DNA from: an uncultured Pseudomonadota bacterium
Lineage (GTDB): Bacteria; Pseudomonadota; Gammaproteobacteria; Xanthomonadales; Ahniellaceae
Direction: 5' to 3'
Assembly (NCBI GenBank): GCA_937996755.1
Contig: CALKUS010000133.1
Span: forward strand, 1 to 6,386
DNA length: 6,386 nt
In this document: positions 6,261 through 6,386 of the stretch, piece by piece
How positions within the stretch are numbered: position 1 is the stretch's first letter
Layout: every line of letters begins with the position of its first letter
Translations under genes and position numbers: made by a program
Notes under the pieces: model-generated
Database searches by the model: none
Seen by the model: the letters and a program-made list of their open reading frames with translations, nothing else
Told to the model about the DNA's origin: nothing

Positions 6261-6386
6261 GGAACCTCTGAACAAGTCCCTCCGCGACGCGTTGCTGTCG
6301 TGCGCGCTCGCCACAAGGCGGACGCCGCAGGGCGTGGTGGGCTCCACGGTCAAGGCGTTCAACGCAGTGGCGGGCGCGCACGGCAG
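6261..6386 (+). mobile_element. Possible IS5-type insertion sequence end, runs off right edge
   Basis: The segment starts with GGAACCTCTGAACAAGTCCC. From memory, the IS5 terminal inverted repeat has the form GGAA-N5-GAA(C/T)AAG followed by a similar TCCCT stretch, so the match is good outside the central five bases. It directly abuts CTAG at 6257-6260, which fits the known YTAR target preference of IS5-type elements. The rest of the segment shows no convincing gene. A + frame without stop from 6268 and two open minus frames exist, but none resembles a transposase I recognise. The far end and the second target copy would lie outside the window. A short non-autonomous element or a chance match is also possible. 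Confidence 0.45.

Noticed and set aside
4457..6271. 604-codon plus-strand frame and a 570-codon minus-strand frame (4650-6362)
   Set aside because: Both overlap the second YceI and second GTPase genes, which carry clear family motifs; the products of these frames are low-complexity.
6259..6281. AGGGA...TCCCT inverted repeat after the last gene as a terminator
   Set aside because: The 5-bp stem has a 13-nt loop and no T-tract; it is better explained as part of the IS5-like end.
6268..6386. Open plus frame from CTG reading LNKSLRDALLSCALATRR...
   Set aside because: It has no standard start, no ribosome site and no recognised family. The GC bias makes a stop-free stretch of this length unremarkable.

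Overview
The window is very GC-rich (roughly 70% by eye), with strong G/C bias at third codon positions. It reads as a Gram-negative proteobacterial chromosome. The Sec signal peptides, the YceI/cytochrome b561 genes and the beta-propeller sensor suggest a gammaproteobacterium of the Xanthomonadales/Lysobacterales type, but this is inference from gene content, not a phylogenetic result.

Layout: (a) 1-1565, minus strand: the 5' part (521 codons) of an exported beta-propeller protein of the two-component-regulator-propeller type; its C-terminus lies beyond the left edge. (b) 1566-1659: a 94-bp divergent intergenic region holding a -10-like TAGAAT, a perfect 7-bp inverted repeat (ACGAACG-N6-CGTTCGT) and a Shine-Dalgarno sequence. 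(c) 1660-6260, plus strand: five tightly packed genes with 4-base stop/start overlaps or a 2-nt gap. In order they encode a membrane-anchored GTPase with a DUF697-type C-terminus, a periplasmic YceI-family protein, a four-helix cytochrome b561, a second and dissimilar YceI-family protein, and a second GTPase/DUF697 protein without N-terminal membrane anchor. (d) 6261-6386: no convincing gene. It opens with a sequence resembling the terminal inverted repeat of IS5-type insertion sequences, abutting CTAG, which contains the stop codon of the last GTPase gene.

The operon has an A-B-C-B'-A' order: GTPase, YceI, cytochrome b561, YceI, GTPase. YceI proteins are lipocalin-like isoprenoid binders, and cytochrome b561 moves electrons between the quinone pool and other partners. 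The inner trio is a known type of neighbourhood (compare E. coli yceJ-yceI). Its enclosure in one translationally coupled unit by two paralogous GTPases is the most interesting feature here. It suggests a GTP-controlled envelope module acting on isoprenoid or quinone redox chemistry. That function is a hypothesis; the gene order, overlaps and motifs are visible in the sequence.
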